Shown here piece by piece: positions 1 to 8,742 of a stretch of 64,000 nt of DNA. The stretch's first letter is position 1. Each line of letters starts with the position of its first letter. Origin of the DNA: a virus; IMG/VR virus record IMGVR_UViG_3300032322_002033, positions 30,075 through 94,074 of that record. One strand, written 5' to 3'. The translations under genes were made by a program, and so were the position numbers. The notes below the pieces were generated by a model. That model searched no databases and was not told where the DNA came from. It was given only the letters and a program-made list of their open reading frames with translations.

Positions 1-187
1 AGTCTTCAATATTTCCTTCAAGTTTTTGACAGATGATAACATCCTCAAAGTCGTCAACTAAATTATGAGAATTTTTACCGACAAGAACAAATTTAACGTC
101 TGGTAATGTGTTGAATTTACCAATTTTTTTAAATTCAATTATTATGTCTTGAGTGTGAGCAAATATAAAAGTGCTTATTGTTTTCAT
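1..187 (-). CDS. Partial gene, glycosyltransferase-like N-terminus
   Basis: Only the first 62 codons are in the window; the gene runs off the left edge. It starts with ATG at 187 and reads MKTISTFIFAHTQ, then a strand-like FVLVGKN segment. The stop of the upstream gene overlaps this start in an ATGA arrangement, so it is the distal member of the same coupled operon. The short hydrophobic N-terminus followed by a second beta-strand suits a GT-A type nucleotide-sugar transferase, and the neighbours are such enzymes, but no DXD motif is visible in this piece. The product assignment is mainly from context. Confidence 0.5.
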   Translation of the reverse strand, partial: MKTISTFIFAHTQDIIIEFKKIGKFNTLPDVKFVLVGKNSHNLVDDFEDVIICQKLEGNIED

Positions 188-909
188 ATAACTTTTATTT
201 TATTTTTTCTTAAATGTTCAGTATAAGTTATGGCATTTTTATCAGTATAGTGAGAACCAAAACCATTATTTTTATTAAAATTAGATAGTCTCTTACTTGA
301 CATCCTATATCTTTCTAAAACATATTTGAAATCTATAAATTTATAATGTAATAGTTTTAACTCGGCAGTTTCATTTGATTGACAATTATTACACACTGAC
401 TGATGAGCACCAATTCTATAATCAATATCTACCTCAGGGTTTATTAATATTTGTTTTGACATCGGTTCATATACTTCGGAACCAAATTTTATTTTTTCTG
501 TAATTAATTCCCCATCATATATTGGAAAATTTTCACTAAACATGTCATGTCCATCTATTTTAGGTGAAGTTATGCCTAAATTTTTATATTCCTCAAGTTT
601 AGATAATAAATTTTCGTGATATAAAAATTCATCGCAGTCACAAATTATGACCCAGTCAACTCCTTGACCTCTACTTCTTTTTTTGTATTCTTCAGATTTA
701 ATTTTTGTGTAATTTAATTCATGTATTTCATTACCACTATCCCATTTAATAACTTCCACTTTTGGATATTTTTTATAAATTTTATCTGAAGAGTCTGTTG
801 ACATATTATCATAAATAAAAATTTTTTCACAAATATTACTATAATAGTCTAATGTAAATGGAAGAATTTTTTCTTCATTCCATGATAGTATGTGGGCATG
901 TATTTTCAT
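184..909 (-). CDS. Glycosyltransferase family 2-like protein
   Basis: A 241-residue protein likely to transfer a sugar from a nucleotide donor in the host cytoplasm. The N-terminus reads as a GT-A fold: AHILSWNEEKILPFTLDYY, then IFIYDNMSTDSS, the typical second strand of family 2 enzymes, and a metal-binding-like DCDEF motif near residues 90-95 within VIICDCDEF. A cluster CNNC lies near residue 174. No membrane segment is evident. It overlaps both neighbours by 4 bp (ATGA), so translation is probably coupled. The acceptor is unknown; either virion protein or host surface glycan is possible. Confidence 0.75.
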   Translation of the reverse strand: MKIHAHILSWNEEKILPFTLDYYSNICEKIFIYDNMSTDSSDKIYKKYPKVEVIKWDSGNEIHELNYTKIKSEEYKKRSRGQGVDWVIICDCDEFLYHENLLSKLEEYKNLGITSPKIDGHDMFSENFPIYDGELITEKIKFGSEVYEPMSKQILINPEVDIDYRIGAHQSVCNNCQSNETAELKLLHYKFIDFKYVLERYRMSSKRLSNFNKNNGFGSHYTDKNAITYTEHLRKNKIKVI

Positions 910-1592
910 AATGGTATTGATGAATAAACTTGTTGACTAAATGTTAAATTATGTTTAAAAAATAATTCGTGAAGTTCTTGTATTGGTTCTTTAGTAAATC
1001 TTCCATTGTAATTACCACCTATTGGCTTAGTATGTTCAACAGTAATAATATCAACTATCGCAATTTTATCAATAGGGTGACCTAATATTTTAGGCCATAA
1101 ATAATCCATACCCCATCCTGACTCATTGAGTGTAAAATAATTAACTAATTTAAAAACCGTTTTTTTACTCATCGATGGACATATTATCTCAACAAAATTT
1201 GTAAATCTAAGTTTTGACCCAAAAACTTTCTTTTCAATTTCATATGAGACATAACCACTTAAACTTGGTTGTGATAACCACAAAGAATGTTCTTTAATTA
1301 TATCAAAATACAAATTTATATCTTCAGTATTAGTTAACAAATCATCATCCGGAAACCAAAAATATTCGTAATTTGAAATATTGTTAAAATTATTTGTTAT
1401 ATAGTCAGATATTAAATGCCATTTATGTCCTTTTTTTCTTACACAATGTTCAGATTGATTGGAATACTCATTAAATTTTTCTTCAGAATCTCCATAATAT
1501 ATTATGACTAAATCAAAATTAGTATCACCACTAACCCAATGATGATGTAAAGAATAATCACCTGACGGGACTATAATTAAATTATTTTTCAT
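906..1592 (-). CDS. DUF707-like glycosyltransferase-type protein
   Basis: A 228-residue protein with the order of motifs seen in the DUF707 family: a WFPDDDLL acidic motif near residue 80 that resembles a DXD metal site, LSQPSLSG near 107, FVEIICPSMSK near 133 and SGWGMDYLWPKI near 158. DUF707 is thought to have a GT-A-like fold, although its biochemical role is poorly defined. It overlaps the start of the downstream glycosyltransferase by 4 bp and the end of the mutase gene by 11 bp, which places it in the same coupled glycan operon. The family call is from motif recognition; the substrate is unknown. Confidence 0.65.
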   Translation of the reverse strand: MKNNLIIVPSGDYSLHHHWVSGDTNFDLVIIYYGDSEEKFNEYSNQSEHCVRKKGHKWHLISDYITNNFNNISNYEYFWFPDDDLLTNTEDINLYFDIIKEHSLWLSQPSLSGYVSYEIEKKVFGSKLRFTNFVEIICPSMSKKTVFKLVNYFTLNESGWGMDYLWPKILGHPIDKIAIVDIITVEHTKPIGGNYNGRFTKEPIQELHELFFKHNLTFSQQVYSSIPL

Positions 1593-2685
1593 TTGTTATT
1601 TTTTCTATAAAGTTTATTGCCGATTCAACAACCTGGTGCATATCGTAATATTTATACTCCGCTAAACGACCACCAAAATATATGTTATTTTCTTCCTTGG
1701 ATAAATTTAAATATTTTTGATATTTTTCATTATTTTCCGAATCGTTTACTGGATAATATGGCTCAATATCATCAGGAACATAATTAACAGGATATTCCCA
1801 TGTACACCAACTTACTTCACTATTATTATCCTGAAAATGTTTATGTTCAATTATCCTAGTAAATTCAATTGATTCATCCGTATAATTAACAACACTAGTG
1901 CCTTGGTAGTTATCTTTATCTATTTTTTTATGTTCAAACCTAACTGACTTATACTCTAAATGACCAAATTTATAATCATAAAATTTGTCTATGGGGCCTG
2001 TGTAAATTAATTTTTTTGACATTGACATAAGTTCATTTTTATTTAAGAAAAAATCAGTATTTAATTTAACGTCAATGCCTGATAATAACTTTTCAAAAAT
2101 TTTAGTGTACCCTTCTTTTGGAATGCCTTGGTAAGTATCATTAAAATAGTTGTTATCATATTTAAATCTAACAGGTAACCTTTTAATTATTTCTTTTGGC
2201 AGTAATTTTGGTTCTTTTTTCCATTGTTTAGTTGTGTATCCTTTAATTAATTTTTCATAGACATCCTTCCCGACTAATTTAATCGCTTGTTCCTCCAAGT
2301 TGTTAGGTTCTATTATTTCATTACCTTGCTCCAATATTATTTTTTTAGCATCTTCAGGTTTATTAATACCCCATAGTTTATTAAACGTGAACATATTAAA
2401 AGGTAATGAATATATTTCTCCTTTATAGTTAGCCAAAACATGGTGTCGGTAATTATTAAATTCGGAAAATTTATTCATATAATCCCAAATTTTTTTATTT
2501 GATGTGTGGAAAATATGTGCTCCATATTTGTGAATATCTATATTATCTTGATTTTCAGTATAACAATTACCCCCAATATGACTACGTTTATCAAGAACTA
2601 AACACTTATATCCCATATCAGTTAATTCTCTTGCACATATAGAACCAAAAAAACCTGAACCTACTATTAAAAAATCGTACATCAT
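1582..2685 (-). CDS. glf: UDP-galactopyranose mutase
   Basis: A 367-residue flavoenzyme that interconverts UDP-galactopyranose and UDP-galactofuranose; a cytosolic precursor step for galactofuranose-containing glycans. The sequence shows the FAD-binding Rossmann motif GSGFFG near residues 8-13, followed by LDKRSHIGGNCYT, the family signature GAHIFHTSNKKIW, GYTTKQWKKEP, YTGPIDKFYDY and a C-terminal GRLAEYKYYDMHQ. Length matches bacterial Glf. It starts at ATG 2685 (a second ATG follows at once at 2682) and overlaps the upstream stop as CTATGATG. Surrounded by glycosyltransferases, it probably supplies UDP-Galf to one of them. Such mutases are uncommon in phages, and the call is firm. Confidence 0.95.
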   Translation of the reverse strand: MMYDFLIVGSGFFGSICARELTDMGYKCLVLDKRSHIGGNCYTENQDNIDIHKYGAHIFHTSNKKIWDYMNKFSEFNNYRHHVLANYKGEIYSLPFNMFTFNKLWGINKPEDAKKIILEQGNEIIEPNNLEEQAIKLVGKDVYEKLIKGYTTKQWKKEPKLLPKEIIKRLPVRFKYDNNYFNDTYQGIPKEGYTKIFEKLLSGIDVKLNTDFFLNKNELMSMSKKLIYTGPIDKFYDYKFGHLEYKSVRFEHKKIDKDNYQGTSVVNYTDESIEFTRIIEHKHFQDNNSEVSWCTWEYPVNYVPDDIEPYYPVNDSENNEKYQKYLNLSKEENNIYFGGRLAEYKYYDMHQVVESAINFIEKITNEK

Positions 2686-3467
2686 AGATTAAATAAATTT
2701 TTCCATAAATTTAATACTTCATTATTACTAAGTAAAGAAACCTCATTTTCAGTTTCTTCATTACCGTAAAATTCAGTATTAGTTAAATAACATTCATCTT
2801 TAACTAAACAGGCAACTTCTCCTTTTGAAGAATGGTATACCTTTCCAATCATATCATACATCTCTTGTTTGTTTGTGGTATATCCATGATGAATAACTTT
2901 ATTTGATATAAAGGGTTTAACGTATCTTTCATAGTACTGTTGGTCACCTATTTGACCAAATAAATATATTTTTTCACATTTATCTTTTAGAGCTCTCTGT
3001 ATTGAAACATGAGTTTGTTTCCTATCCTCAATAGTTCCAATAATACCAACAATATTTGAAACTAAAGATTTGTCAGATTTAGATAAATTTTCTTTTATAT
3101 TAGGGATTATTGTAAATTCACCAATATAATCTGAATGATATTTTCTATGTTCATCATGTAAAAAAACACAAACATCCCAATATTGTTTTACCTTACCAAC
3201 AGGGAACCACCATTTTTCATGACAAGATAAAATGACTTTTTTAACTGGTGGTCTTTCAGATAATTGTAAAAAATGTGTAATTATAATATCATCGGAATTA
3301 TATTTTAAATCATTTTTAATAGTACCTGATTTACATTTATCTAAGTGGTACGGTTGGTCACCATAAAACACACAATCAATACCATTTTCATTAAAAAAAT
3401 TGGTAAGATTAATAAAAAAAGTTGTAGACCCACCTTTGTCAGTATACCCTGAAACTATTTTAATCAT
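2682..3467 (-). CDS. Glycosyltransferase, GT-B-like, short
   Basis: A 261-residue protein that opens with KIVSGYTDKGGSTTFFIN, a glycine-rich acceptor-side loop like that of group 1 (GT4-type) glycosyltransferases, followed by a DCVFYGDQP strand. The middle part VVGIIGTIEDRKQTHVSI and IYLFGQIGD resembles the start of the donor-binding Rossmann domain. The C-terminal region is shorter than in full GT4 enzymes and the usual E-x7-E motif is not obvious, so it may be divergent or partly reduced. It is coupled on both sides by 4-bp overlaps within the mutase operon. Confidence 0.6.
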   Translation of the reverse strand: MIKIVSGYTDKGGSTTFFINLTNFFNENGIDCVFYGDQPYHLDKCKSGTIKNDLKYNSDDIIITHFLQLSERPPVKKVILSCHEKWWFPVGKVKQYWDVCVFLHDEHRKYHSDYIGEFTIIPNIKENLSKSDKSLVSNIVGIIGTIEDRKQTHVSIQRALKDKCEKIYLFGQIGDQQYYERYVKPFISNKVIHHGYTTNKQEMYDMIGKVYHSSKGEVACLVKDECYLTNTEFYGNEETENEVSLLSNNEVLNLWKNLFNL

Positions 3468-4930
3468 TTTATAATTTTAAATTTTGAATTTAATTCACTA
3501 TTTTGATTAACAAAATACATTATTTTTTGAAATTCTTGATTAACAATTTGGTCAGAAAAATAATCAGTTTCTTTTTGAATAATGCTATTAGTATCCACAA
3601 AACTTTTTAAAGACTTTAAATTAGTTTTCATACAAAAATTTAAAGAAAATAAGTCACTCTCAAAATCGATATCAAACCAATCATTTTTATTTAAAACAGA
3701 ATATGTTGTTGCAAATAAAGGTGAGATATTACCAAAATATACAGGTTGATACCCATTAAGAACATTATAATTAGTTAATCTTCCTTTAAAAAATACATTT
3801 AATTTTTGTTCTTGATTTTTTAAAATTTCTAATCCATTTGAAAAAATGGTGTAATCATTATTTAATACTGATGGAAAAATTATTGACAATAGATTTTTTT
3901 CTTTTTGGTGTACTTTATACATACTACCAAAAATATTACTCAATAATATTGTAGAATCATTTGAAAAGAAAATTAAATCATCTTTAATTGAATTAATAAA
4001 ATCATCGTCCCATTTTAAAACAGATAAATTTTTGTTAATGGAGTTAAAAAAACCCTCAAAAACTTTTATATTTTCAGATGTAATTCCTTTTAAATCCTCA
4101 TAATTATTTTCATTAGAAATTAAAATAAAATTAACATCCTCAAAAACACCAATAGACTTAGTATTATTAATAAATTTTTCAGTTAAGTTTAAATCAGATG
4201 TTGTTTGTAGTACTAAGTTGTAACGTTTTTTTGGTTTATCGTAGTTTATTTGATTATAATTAATATTTGGAATTAAATTAATTGGTAAAGAATCTTTAAA
4301 CTTCTCGGTAAACTCTAATCTATTTTCTTCCCATTTATCATTTGTTTGACCAATCGATTTATGAGTTAGTCTAACATCATGTGTAACCCCAATTTTAACG
4401 CCTGATAAATGATTCTCAACTGAAAAATAAACATCATAGAAGTGAAATCCTTTAACGGATTCATTAAATTTATGGTTAATTTTATTTTTATTTAGTGATA
4501 TAAAAACCCCATCAATCAAACAAACTTCTTGTAAAGAATTAATTAAACTACTGGAGTATTTTGATTCCCATTTTCTACCTTCGTGTTCATGATTAACAAT
4601 TCCCGACATTTTAGACATGTCTTCCCACCATCTTCCACTTACAGGAATGTTGGTTGTTCCGGCCACTCCGATAATTCCAAAATCATTATTTTGAAAATTC
4701 TTTAAAAGTTTTTTACCCCAATTGTTAGTATCAAAATAAATGTCATCGTGACATAAAACTATGATATCATAGTTTGACTCATCAATTATTTCATTATAAA
4801 CCTGTGATAAACTCTTATCACCGTTATTAACCTTTTCAATTACTTGAATTTTGTGTATACCTGAAGACTTTTTTAAATATTCGTAAAATTCAGGTTTAGT
4901 TTCTCTTGTGCTATATCCTATTGTAATCAT
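3464..4930 (-). CDS. Glycosyltransferase with StrF-like GT2 N-terminal domain
   Basis: A 488-residue protein. Residues about 1-210 look like the Glyco_tranf_2_5 (StrF-type) domain: ITIGYSTRETKPEFYEYL, SLSQVYNEII, the acidic DIIVLCHDDIYFD motif near residue 60, FGIIGVAGT, and the W-rich SGRWWEDMS segment. A second part from about 235 (YNLVLQTTSDLNLTEKFIN) to the end reads like another GT-A-type or accessory domain with WDDDFI near residue 305. No membrane helix is seen. It is coupled to the dUTPase gene upstream and to a glycosyltransferase downstream by ATGA overlaps. Confidence 0.7.
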   Translation of the reverse strand: MITIGYSTRETKPEFYEYLKKSSGIHKIQVIEKVNNGDKSLSQVYNEIIDESNYDIIVLCHDDIYFDTNNWGKKLLKNFQNNDFGIIGVAGTTNIPVSGRWWEDMSKMSGIVNHEHEGRKWESKYSSSLINSLQEVCLIDGVFISLNKNKINHKFNESVKGFHFYDVYFSVENHLSGVKIGVTHDVRLTHKSIGQTNDKWEENRLEFTEKFKDSLPINLIPNINYNQINYDKPKKRYNLVLQTTSDLNLTEKFINNTKSIGVFEDVNFILISNENNYEDLKGITSENIKVFEGFFNSINKNLSVLKWDDDFINSIKDDLIFFSNDSTILLSNIFGSMYKVHQKEKNLLSIIFPSVLNNDYTIFSNGLEILKNQEQKLNVFFKGRLTNYNVLNGYQPVYFGNISPLFATTYSVLNKNDWFDIDFESDLFSLNFCMKTNLKSLKSFVDTNSIIQKETDYFSDQIVNQEFQKIMYFVNQNSELNSKFKIIK

Positions 4931-5511
4931 ATTCCTGTACTCCCAAAACCATTTTCATTTCTATCTTTTTCATCAAATGAATCGACCTTCACAAAATTAA
5001 TGTTTCTACCCTGTACACATCTTGTCAATACTGCTTGGGCAACTTTCATTCCTTTATTAATTGTAATTGATTCAGGATTTGTGTTAAAAATAATAACTTT
5101 AATTTCACCAGTATACCCCTCATCGATGGTACCTGGACTATTTAAAACCATAATACCTTGATTTAATGCTAATCCACTTTTAGTTCTAACCTGAACCTCA
5201 AATCCAAAAGGTATATTAATTTTGACTCCTGTTGGAACAAGAGCTCTACCAAATGAACCTATCTCAATTGTGTCGTTTGAATATAAATCAAATCCACTAT
5301 CTGAGTCATAGTTAAACATTAAATCTTTCTCATTTGTTGATGAATATTCTAAATCCATCTTTGGTACTTGATTCATCATTTGTTTTTCTAATTCGTTTAA
5401 ATCAATCCCTATTTCTTCAGAGATATTTTTAAAATTATCTTCTCCTAATGACTCTATTAATTTTTGTAATTCTTCTAAATCACTATAAAGTCCGTTTTTA
5501 TCTTCACTCAT
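4927..5511 (-). CDS. dut: dUTPase with N-terminal extension
   Basis: A 194-residue trimeric-type dUTP diphosphatase that hydrolyses dUTP to dUMP, keeping uracil out of phage DNA and feeding dTMP synthesis. All five family motifs are present in order: SGFDLY (about 72-77), RTKSGLA, GTIDEGYTGEIKV with the catalytic Asp, GMKVAQAVL, and the C-terminal GFGSTG lid. The core is preceded by about 60 extra acidic, helix-prone residues that typical dUTPases of about 150 residues lack; their role is unknown. The gene sits between a glycosyltransferase and an exonuclease with 4-bp overlaps, so it is translated from the same message. Confidence 0.93.
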   Translation of the reverse strand: MSEDKNGLYSDLEELQKLIESLGEDNFKNISEEIGIDLNELEKQMMNQVPKMDLEYSSTNEKDLMFNYDSDSGFDLYSNDTIEIGSFGRALVPTGVKINIPFGFEVQVRTKSGLALNQGIMVLNSPGTIDEGYTGEIKVIIFNTNPESITINKGMKVAQAVLTRCVQGRNINFVKVDSFDEKDRNENGFGSTGI

Positions 5512-6206
5512 AATTCAATTATTTTTTTAACCACATTTATTAACACTTCAACATCTTTTTCACAATATTCTTGAATTTCACCATATTTGTTTTCGTTCCA
5601 AAATGAGTTATGAACTTTATTACCAGTCACTTCCATATTTTTAGAACTTTCAACTCCTAATGAAATACACATTAATTCTAATGAGGAAATTGCTCCAAAT
5701 TGACCATATTGCCATATTTCTTTGGTGTCAATAACTTTCATTTCCCATGGCTTAGTATCATATGTTGGTAATAAAGATGAAGGTCTAACTCCATTTATTA
5801 ACATTCTTTTTGATAAGACAGGAATGTCAAAATTTTTAACATTATGCCCACACAAAACAAATCCAAGTTTATCAACCCTATTAAACAAATTATTAACATC
5901 TGTTAATAATTGTTTTTCATCAGAATTAAAGAAAGTTTGTTTTTTAACCTCTCCTTTTGGGCCAATAAACCCAACTGACACACATATAATTTTATTGAAC
6001 TCAGGTACTAAAGCGGACCTATTAAGGAAAACTTCTTCTTTTGTTTTTTCAGAATCTTCAGGGAACCTCTTATGAAACCAATCCAAATAGTTTTCAAATT
6101 GGTAACATAATGAAGGATAATCTGATTTAAAGTTTTCGAAATTACTGGAAATACCAACAGTTTCAATATCAATAAATAAAATTTTGTGTATTGGATGTTT
6201 TATCAT
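5508..6206 (-). CDS. DnaQ-like 3'-5' exonuclease (PolB exo2 type)
   Basis: A 232-residue RNase H-fold exonuclease. Exo I is FIDIETVG (Asp13 and Glu15), Exo II is GHNVKNFDIPVL with the family HN-x3-FD pattern, and Exo III is YCEKDVEVLINVV (Y-x3-D), so the four acidic metal ligands are all visible. The LVPEFNKIICVSVGF strand between Exo I and Exo II is typical of the predicted PolB-like 3'-5' exonuclease family. It may assist proofreading or nucleic-acid turnover; the phage polymerase at 31504 already carries its own exonuclease domain. It is coupled to the dUTPase gene by a 4-bp overlap. Confidence 0.85.
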   Translation of the reverse strand: MIKHPIHKILFIDIETVGISSNFENFKSDYPSLCYQFENYLDWFHKRFPEDSEKTKEEVFLNRSALVPEFNKIICVSVGFIGPKGEVKKQTFFNSDEKQLLTDVNNLFNRVDKLGFVLCGHNVKNFDIPVLSKRMLINGVRPSSLLPTYDTKPWEMKVIDTKEIWQYGQFGAISSLELMCISLGVESSKNMEVTGNKVHNSFWNENKYGEIQEYCEKDVEVLINVVKKIIEL

Positions 6207-7417
6207 ACTAATGTTTTATAAAATTCTGCTCTTTCTTTTGTTACAACATGTAGTGAATATTTTTTCGATACATGTTCATATAAGTTTTCACCTAAATCAA
6301 TACGTAAGTTAGGATTTTGTACTAATTTTTTCACATATTTTGCCCAATCGCTGTGGTTTCTCGAATCACCAACTAGTAAAGCGTTTCCACCATTATAGTT
6401 ACCATTGGTTAATGCGTGTTTTAAGTCGATAGTATATGGACCAAAATCACTTGCAATTAACGCCTTCTTATAAAAACCTGCTTCAATAACCTTTAGTTGA
6501 GATTTAACTTTATTAAAAATGTGTTGTTTAATCGGAGCCAAAGATATATCAAATTTTGAATAATTCCGAGCATAAGATGTGACAGGTTTTGTCCACACTC
6601 TCAAATAAGGTTCTTCACTTTCGTTTTCAAAATTTGTTTGAGTGAACTGATAAAGATAATCTTTATACTGAGGAGATACTATTGAATAGTTATTTGTAAA
6701 AATTTTCTCATACTCATGCCAAACAGTTTCGTGTGGTTTAATGGGTCTTTGTTTTTTCTCACCTGTTTGTTGGTTGATTTCTGTCATCATACCTCTTGTA
6801 TCAAATCCACACAATACGTATTGTATTTGGTCTTTAATTTCAGAAAGTTTTGAAACCATCCCATCCAATAACATTAAGTCATGTAAGTGTGATGAACCTC
6901 CTAACCAACCAACTCTAACTCTATCAGATTCAATTGTCGGTTCGTTAAATTGTGGTTCATTTGGGTCAATTGCGTTTGGGAATACAACAACATTAGGATT
7001 GTGTTTTTTAATCTCATCGGCAAAAATTTCCGTAGTTGTAGTTACGTATCTTGCAACCTTTAAGTTGTTGATTATTTTTTCATGAATTTTTTCTTGTCTA
7101 ATTAAATCATGTAAAGGATGTTCTTTTGTCGGTGCCCAATAGTCATCTAAATCACAAATTGTTATAATACCCATACTATTCAACATAGGGACTATTTGTG
7201 CTGACCTATCTAAATCTTGTCCAAGACTTCTATGATAATGAATTATCTGATATTGTTTAAAGTAATTTAAATTTGATAAATCAGGATTAAATTCAATATC
7301 GACATGGAAATCATCAGGATAATTATCTTGTAAAAAAACGTGTGGATTAATTGAACGGAATCGACCAACTCCTGTTCCATCCGAAGGTACTACTAAAATT
7401 TTAATTTTTTCTTTCAT
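6203..7417 (-). CDS. Glycosyltransferase, group 1 (GT4-like)
   Basis: A 404-residue GT-B type glycosyltransferase. The N-terminal half has KILVVPSDGTGVGRFRSIN and a DLDDYW motif near residue 120. The C-terminal half has RVGWLGGSSHLHDL, YVLCGFDTRG and the donor-site region FNKVKSQLKVIEAGFYKKALIAS, in which the conserved Glu of the E-x7-E region is seen. It is the first gene of the coupled operon that runs to position 1. A short AT-only inverted repeat (AGTTTA-ataa-TAAACT) lies immediately upstream of the start, but no TATTTAT element was found there. Sugar and acceptor are unknown. Confidence 0.8.
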   Translation of the reverse strand: MKEKIKILVVPSDGTGVGRFRSINPHVFLQDNYPDDFHVDIEFNPDLSNLNYFKQYQIIHYHRSLGQDLDRSAQIVPMLNSMGIITICDLDDYWAPTKEHPLHDLIRQEKIHEKIINNLKVARYVTTTTEIFADEIKKHNPNVVVFPNAIDPNEPQFNEPTIESDRVRVGWLGGSSHLHDLMLLDGMVSKLSEIKDQIQYVLCGFDTRGMMTEINQQTGEKKQRPIKPHETVWHEYEKIFTNNYSIVSPQYKDYLYQFTQTNFENESEEPYLRVWTKPVTSYARNYSKFDISLAPIKQHIFNKVKSQLKVIEAGFYKKALIASDFGPYTIDLKHALTNGNYNGGNALLVGDSRNHSDWAKYVKKLVQNPNLRIDLGENLYEHVSKKYSLHVVTKERAEFYKTLV

Positions 7418-7466
7418 AAGTTTAATAATAAACTAAAATGAAAGAATTTTCAATATAAATCTTTAA

Positions 7467-8066
7467 TTACTTAGAAGTTTGTTTGATTTTTAAAATCTTA
7501 CCTTCAAATATATGTTTTCCTACTTTAATTTGAACTACCTCATTTGCCTTTTGAGATGATTCGTACAATAAACCATTCTCAGATAAAACTTCTTCTAAAA
7601 CTTCTCTTATCATTTCTTTTAATTCAGAGTTGTTTGATTTTGTCTGTGGTTGTGGTTTTTGAGTAGTTTTTTGTGTTGGCGTTTCAGATACCAATCCGTT
7701 TTTCTTCATTAATCTTGCGGCTCCTTCAATAATATCATCAGATAATGTCGCTTGATATTGTTGAGGTTTATCTATTGGGTGTTCTATCATTAATTTTTTG
7801 ATAGCATCTGGTAATTTAGAATTTTTAATTCTGTCTTCAGTTACCACAGGTGCCTGCATTGTCATTTGTTTTGGTTGTTGTGGAGACAAATATTCTTCAG
7901 GTATTGAGTATTTTGCATCAATTGGTAATGTTGAGGTGTCACTAACCGAACTAACAGATTCGGATACTGACATACTGGGGTCATATTGATTTTGGTTTCT
8001 TGGCATTTGTTTATGTCTATCCATTATTTGTTTAGATATCGCCAATTTTTGCATTAAATCATTCAT
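7467..8066 (-). CDS. Hypothetical protein, Gln-rich with C-terminal helix
   Basis: I do not recognise a family. The ATG at 8066 is preferred because it overlaps the upstream stop as ATGAATGA; a GTG seven codons earlier would lengthen the overlap. The protein (199 residues from this start) has a helical N-terminus, a low-complexity middle rich in Ser, Gln, Pro and Thr, an amphipathic helix NSELKEMIREVLEEVLSEN and a small basic beta-like tail VVQIKVGKHIFEGKILKIK. Such architecture is common among phage head-core or assembly proteins, but that is only a guess. It is the last gene of the minus-strand unit starting at 10001. Confidence 0.7.
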   Translation of the reverse strand: MNDLMQKLAISKQIMDRHKQMPRNQNQYDPSMSVSESVSSVSDTSTLPIDAKYSIPEEYLSPQQPKQMTMQAPVVTEDRIKNSKLPDAIKKLMIEHPIDKPQQYQATLSDDIIEGAARLMKKNGLVSETPTQKTTQKPQPQTKSNNSELKEMIREVLEEVLSENGLLYESSQKANEVVQIKVGKHIFEGKILKIKQTSK

Positions 8067-8451
8067 ATTCTTCGTCAAATTTTGCACATACTTTAAGACC
8101 TACCATTCCCTTATCGTCAGGGTTATATTTTGGTCTAATTTCATTAAATTTATCTTTAGGGTCAATTGAATAGTTACCTATTCTATCTACTCTAAATAAT
8201 CTCCACCCAGGTAATGGTTGTTCACCTTTACTTGCGGTGAAAGATGCTCCCTCACGTTCCCAAGCTCTAATAACTTTATTCCCCCTCTTTGATGTACCAT
8301 AACAAAAAGGTTCAATAGTTCTTAATCCCTTCCCACCATTATCCTCACCATTATAATAAATGGTTACAGGATTACGGTTCTTGATGGACTGAATTATAGT
8401 ATCAGAACTCTTCTCAAGAATAATTTGTTTGATTAGATTGTAAAGCTTCAT
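8059..8451 (-). CDS. Stand-alone WYL-like domain protein
   Basis: A 130-residue protein whose core NPVTIYYNGE, LRTIEPFCYG, GNKVIRAWER and PGWRLFRVDRIGNYSI follows the strand order of a WYL domain, a ligand- or nucleic acid-sensing SH3-like fold usually attached to a winged helix in regulators. No helix-turn-helix is present here. The first 15 residues, MKLYNLIKQIILEKS, form a short amphipathic helix ending in a Leu-x-Glu like T4 prohead-protease sites, so virion packaging is conceivable. It is coupled to its neighbours by 1-bp and 8-bp overlaps. Confidence 0.65.
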   Translation of the reverse strand: MKLYNLIKQIILEKSSDTIIQSIKNRNPVTIYYNGEDNGGKGLRTIEPFCYGTSKRGNKVIRAWEREGASFTASKGEQPLPGWRLFRVDRIGNYSIDPKDKFNEIRPKYNPDDKGMVGLKVCAKFDEEYE

Positions 8452-8741
8452 TAAGAAGTCGGAGTTGTGTACGGTTTATCAGGTTGATAAGCGTTTATTT
8501 TTATCTCGTTGTTTCTCTCAACGATATCTTCACTTGTTCCACCATTTTTTATATCTAAAAATGTACCAGTACCTCTACCAATTTCATCACCATCAGATAA
8601 TGCGTCTTTATTGGTACTTCCGTATTCATTTTTTTGAGATGCAAAATTGTTTTTTGCTAATAATTGATTTCTAATTTTATCAGCTACAGATGTCATATTG
8701 TTTTCTGGTTGTGATAAATCAACAGGTTCTTTTTCAGCCAT
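8451..8741 (-). CDS. Hypothetical small acidic protein
   Basis: A 96-residue protein with no family that I recognise. It is hydrophilic, rich in Asn, Asp and Lys, with one likely helix (MTSVADKIRNQLLAKNN) and a glycine-rich SDGDEIGRGTGTF segment; it looks largely disordered. There is no signal peptide or membrane segment. Its stop overlaps the start of the WYL-like gene by one base (TAATG), and it begins one base after the upstream gene, so it is part of the coupled minus-strand unit. Confidence 0.6.
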   Translation of the reverse strand: MAEKEPVDLSQPENNMTSVADKIRNQLLAKNNFASQKNEYGSTNKDALSDGDEIGRGTGTFLDIKNGGTSEDIVERNNEIKINAYQPDKPYTTPTS

Positions 8742-8742
8742 A

